NCBI GenBank assembly: GCA_021845555.1
Contig: JAJZVS010000044.1
Location: forward strand, 4,700 to 13,497
Source of the DNA: Pseudomonadota bacterium
GTDB lineage: Bacteria; Pseudomonadota; Alphaproteobacteria; Acetobacterales; Acetobacteraceae
DNA length: 8,798 nucleotides
Direction: 5' to 3'
Positions 6,031 through 8,798 of this stretch are shown in pieces. A program made the translations under genes and the position numbers. Positions within the stretch are counted from its first letter, which is position 1; every line of letters starts with the position of its first letter. The notes beneath the pieces were generated by a model, which was given only the letters and a program-made list of their open reading frames with translations, ran no database searches and was not told the DNA's origin.

Positions 6031-7506
6031 TCAACGATCTGCGCCTTCCTCGCCCGTGGGCGGTGGCGGCGCCTCCAAGGTGAAGCGGAACACGGTGCCG
6101 CCGCCGGGTGGATCCTCGGCGCTCAGTTCGCCGCCGTGCGCCTGGACGATCGCGCGGCAGATCGACAGCCCGACGCCGAGGCCGTTCGGCTTGGTGGTCA
6201 CGAAGGGCTGGAACAGCCGCCGGCGGACCTCCTCGGGCAGGCCCGGCCCGGTATCGGCGACGCTCACTTCCACCTTTCCGTCGTCTCTCCGGCCGGTGGC
6301 GAGAGTGAGTTCCTGGACCGGCGCGCCGGCCATCGCCTCGATCGCATTGCGCATCAGGTTGAACAGCACCTGTTCGATCTGCACCCGGTCGAGCACGGCG
6401 ACGCGTGCCGCCGGGTCGAGCCGGCGGATCACCCGCACCGGGCGGTCGCGCACCCCGATCAGCGCCAGGGTGCAGGCTTCGTCGATCACCTCGGGCAGAT
6501 CGTCAACGCGCATCTCGATGGCGCGCTTGCGCATGAAGTCGCGCATCCGCTGCACGATCTGCGCGCCGCGTTCGGCCTGCTCGGACACGCGTTCCAGCGC
6601 GGTCAGCGCGGCGGCGGTATTGCCCGACGCCAGCAGCCGGCGCGCGCCGGAGACGTAGTTGCCGATCGCGGTCAGCGGCTGGTTGATCTCATGGGCCAGC
6701 GCCGAGGCGATCTGCCCGAGCTCGCTGAGGCGCGACAGGTGCACGAGCTCGGCCCGGGTCTCGCGCAGCGCCTTCTGGCCGCTGAGACGCCGGGAGATAT
6801 CGCGTCCGATGCTGACGCTGCCGACCAATTGCCCGTCGCTGTCGTAGATCGGCGCCAGCGACACGGACAACGGAACGCGCCCGCCATCCCGGTGCAGCCG
6901 GGTCGTCTCGTAGCGCTCGACCCGCTCGCCGCGGTGCACGCGGGCGAGCAGGCGCGCTTCGTCCGCGGCCAGTTCGGCCGGCACCACCGCATCGACCGGC
7001 CGGCCCAGCATCTCGGCGGCGCTGTAGCCGGACATCCGTTCGGCGGCCTGGTTCCAGCTGATGATCCGTCCGGCGGAGTCGCGGGCGACGATCGCGTCCT
7101 CGCATGCCTCGATCATGGCCGACATCCGGGCGAGCTCGGCGGCGGCCAGGCGATGGGCGGTGATGTCGGTGCCGAGTTCCAGCACCGCCGAGGGCTGGCC
7201 GGCGGCGTCGCGCAGCAGCGCCCAGTGCGCGGCGATCTCCAGCCGGTGCCCGTCGCGCGCCTGCTGGTGCAACTCGCCCCGCCAGACGCCGGTCTGGCGC
7301 AGGACCGCCTCGATCTGCGTGCGCGGGATGGGAAACTCGGTGGCGAGCAGGGCGTGCGCGTCGGCCCCGATCGCCGCTTCGGCGGGCCAACCGTAGAGCG
7401 ATTCCGCACCCTGGCCCCAGAACACGATCCGCCCGTCCAGCCCGCGCAGCAGGGCCGGGGCAAGGGCGAGCGCGATTCCCGGATCGGGTATGATCGGCAG
7501 GGACAT
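6031..7506 (-). CDS. soluble PAS-PAS sensor histidine kinase, FixL-like kinase core
   Basis: Cytoplasmic histidine kinase of 491 residues without membrane spans. PAS1 covers about 15-120 (ending DITAHR) and PAS2 about 125-240 (ending GRDISRR). The HisKA segment SELGQIASALAHEINQPLTA has the phospho-acceptor H272. The HATPase domain shows the N box (N387 in NLMRNAIEAM), DTGPGL (418-423), QPFVTTK (433-439) and GLGVGLSI (442-449). The stretch LVHLSRLSELGQ to ARRLL is close to FixL. PAS2, however, reads RGERVERYETTRLHRDG where FixL has its haem-ligand segment (DPHIIGIGR), so oxygen sensing through haem is unlikely; the ligand is unknown. I chose the ATG at 7506: GGTGGAG lies 7 nt upstream, and the frame upstream of it is the low-complexity shadow of the divergent hydantoinase gene. 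It is transcribed with the receiver gene. Confidence 0.93.
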   Translation of the reverse strand: MSLPIIPDPGIALALAPALLRGLDGRIVFWGQGAESLYGWPAEAAIGADAHALLATEFPIPRTQIEAVLRQTGVWRGELHQQARDGHRLEIAAHWALLRDAAGQPSAVLELGTDITAHRLAAAELARMSAMIEACEDAIVARDSAGRIISWNQAAERMSGYSAAEMLGRPVDAVVPAELAADEARLLARVHRGERVERYETTRLHRDGGRVPLSVSLAPIYDSDGQLVGSVSIGRDISRRLSGQKALRETRAELVHLSRLSELGQIASALAHEINQPLTAIGNYVSGARRLLASGNTAAALTALERVSEQAERGAQIVQRMRDFMRKRAIEMRVDDLPEVIDEACTLALIGVRDRPVRVIRRLDPAARVAVLDRVQIEQVLFNLMRNAIEAMAGAPVQELTLATGRRDDGKVEVSVADTGPGLPEEVRRRLFQPFVTTKPNGLGVGLSICRAIVQAHGGELSAEDPPGGGTVFRFTLEAPPPPTGEEGADR

Positions 7507-7641
7507 CCGGAGGCTCCACCGGCGCCGGGCAACGGGCTCGCGCCGATCATTGTTCCCGCGTCTATGGCAGGGTTCCGCGCCGGGGGGAACAGCGTTCGCG
7601 GGCTTGGCAGGCTCCGTCGCGCGGTGCGAAGCTCGCTGCCC
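7507..7641. promoter_or_regulatory. divergent promoter region with GTTCC half-sites
   Basis: 135 bp between the divergent kinase and hydantoinase-family genes; both promoters must lie here. GTTCC occurs at 7552-7556 and 7572-7576, exactly 20 bp apart. The inverted form GGAAC is at 7586-7590, which gives the longer inverted pair TGTTCCC (7551-7557) / GGGAACA (7585-7591). These could be an operator. I see no clear sigma-70 boxes, and no Shine-Dalgarno before the ATG at 7642. Confidence 0.4.
7514..7520 (-). promoter_or_regulatory. ribosome binding site of the histidine kinase
   Basis: GGTGGAG on the - strand, 7 nt before the ATG at 7506. It decides this start against the open upstream extension to 8163. 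Confidence 0.6.
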
Positions 7642-8798
7642 ATGAGCTTCATCATCGGCATCGACGTCGGCGGCACGTTCACCGATGTGGTAGTCGCCGC
7701 GCCCGACGGCGCCACCACCCTGGCCAAGGCCGCCACCACCCCGGAGGATCAGTCCGAGGGCGTGCTGGAGGGGCTGCGTCTGGCCGCCGGGGCGCTCGGC
7801 CTGTCCCGCGCGGCATTGCTGGCCGCCGCCAGCCGCATCGTGCACGGCACCACGGCCGCCACCAACGCGCTGCTGGAAGGCAAGGCGGCGCGCGTCGGCA
7901 TGCTGACCACCGAAGGCCACCGCGACATCCTGGAAATGCGCGAGGGGCTGAAGCCCGAGCGCTACAACCTCCGCCTGCCGCCGCCGGCGCCGCTGGTGGC
8001 GCGTCCGCTGCGGCGCGGCGTGCGCGAGCGGCTGCGCGCCGACGGGTCGGTAGAAATCCCGCTCGATCCCGTCTCGCTCGACGCCGCGATCGACGCGCTG
8101 GCGGCGGCCCGGGTGCCAGCGGTCGCGGTCTGCTTCCTGCATGCCTGGCGCAACCCGGCGCATGAGCAGGCCGCCGCCGCCGCGGTGCGGGCGCGCCTGC
8201 CGGACGCCTATGTCACCACCTCAGCCGCGGTGCTGCCGCAGATCAAGGAGTTCGAACGCTTCGCCACCACCGTCGCGAATGCCGCGGTGGGGCCGGTGAT
8301 CGGCGCCTATCTGCGCCGGCTGGAGCACAGGCTTGCGGAGGCCGGCTACGGCGGTCCGCTGTTCGTCATCCTCTCCCACGGCGGCGTGGCGACGGTGGAA
8401 GAAGCGGTGCGTCTCGCCGCCGGCACCGTGCTGTCCGGTCCCGCCGGCGGCGTGGCGGCGGCGGTGGCGCTGTCCCGCCAGGGCCTCGGTCCCGACCTGA
8501 TCGGCTTCGACATGGGCGGCACCAGCACCGACATCGCCCTGGTGCGCGGCGGCGAGGCGACGCTCGCCGCCACCCGGACGGTGGGGGAGGCGCGGATCGC
8601 CCTGCCGGCGCTGGAGATCGTCACCCTCGGCGCCGGCGGCGGGTCGATCGCGCGGCGCGACCGCTCCGGCCTGCTCGCGGTCGGGCCGGCCAGCGCGGGG
8701 GCCGATCCGGGGCCGGCCTGCTACGGCAACGGCGGGACCGAGGCGACGGTGACGGACGCCAATCTGGTGCTGGGCTATCTGGACCCGGAGCGCTTCCT
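7642..8798 (+). CDS. hyuA: hydantoinase A / 5-oxoprolinase family ATPase subunit, 3' truncated by window edge
   Basis: First 385 residues of a protein usually about 650-700 long. The family hydrolyses cyclic amides such as hydantoins or 5-oxoproline with ATP, usually with a HyuB partner, and also includes acetone carboxylase beta subunits. The N-terminal actin-like ATP motif IGIDVGGTFTDVV (5-17) is followed by HGTTAATNALLEGK, the central LSGPAGGVAAAVALS, a second phosphate-binding motif GFDMGGTSTDIALV and LGAGGGSIA. The sequence then reaches GPASAGADPGPACYGNGG, as in all members. The start at 7642 places the ATP motif directly at the N-terminus as expected; no Shine-Dalgarno precedes it. The frame is open to the last base. 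A hyuB-like gene is expected downstream, outside the window. The substrate (N-methylhydantoin, oxoproline or other) cannot be decided from this half. Confidence 0.93.
   Translation, partial: MSFIIGIDVGGTFTDVVVAAPDGATTLAKAATTPEDQSEGVLEGLRLAAGALGLSRAALLAAASRIVHGTTAATNALLEGKAARVGMLTTEGHRDILEMREGLKPERYNLRLPPPAPLVARPLRRGVRERLRADGSVEIPLDPVSLDAAIDALAAARVPAVAVCFLHAWRNPAHEQAAAAAVRARLPDAYVTTSAAVLPQIKEFERFATTVANAAVGPVIGAYLRRLEHRLAEAGYGGPLFVILSHGGVATVEEAVRLAAGTVLSGPAGGVAAAVALSRQGLGPDLIGFDMGGTSTDIALVRGGEATLAATRTVGEARIALPALEIVTLGAGGGSIARRDRSGLLAVGPASAGADPGPACYGNGGTEATVTDANLVLGYLDPERF

Noticed and set aside
7507..8163. N-terminal extension of the histidine kinase frame
   Set aside because: This part is antisense to the hydantoinase gene and low in complexity; the ATG at 7506 has a ribosome site and directly precedes PAS1.

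Overview
The window is very GC-rich DNA with dense genes and strong G/C preference at third codon positions. A ChrR-type anti-sigma factor and a FixL/FixJ-like soluble two-component pair point to an alphaproteobacterium. Acetobacteraceae or a relative is my guess; there is no rRNA or other marker to settle it.

Region 1 (1-3758, + strand) is a tightly packed five-gene run: the 3' part of chrR (its start lies before base 1), an alpha/beta-hydrolase, a DUF1295 membrane protein, a cyclopropane-fatty-acid-synthase-like SAM methyltransferase and an unrecognised polytopic membrane protein. The first gap is 4 nt and the next three junctions are all ATGA stop/start overlaps, so this is almost certainly one transcript. 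ChrR is the zinc anti-sigma factor that holds RpoE-type sigma factors inactive until singlet oxygen or organic hydroperoxides appear. DUF1295 and CFA-like genes are recurrent members of ChrR/RpoE regulons. The run therefore looks like a photo-oxidative-stress membrane-lipid remodelling operon, with the sigma factor gene expected just upstream.

Region 2 (3759-4282) is the only long stretch without a convincing gene. It holds a weak hairpin, a 12-bp palindrome, a local drop in GC and a protein-like relic on the complementary strand.

Region 3 (4283-5515, + strand) is a stand-alone fold-type I PLP aminotransferase with an excellent Shine-Dalgarno. It runs convergently, with a 7-nt gap, into region 4.

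Region 4 (5523-7506, - strand) is a soluble sensor histidine kinase (two PAS domains, HisKA, HATPase) followed by a single-domain FixJ-like receiver. The kinase region resembles FixL, but I do not see the FixL haem-ligand segment.

Region 5 (7507-8798) starts with a 135-bp divergent promoter region carrying repeated GTTCC half-sites. It continues with the 5' part of a hydantoinase A / 5-oxoprolinase family gene that runs off the end. The divergent layout makes this enzyme locus a plausible, unproven, target of the two-component system.
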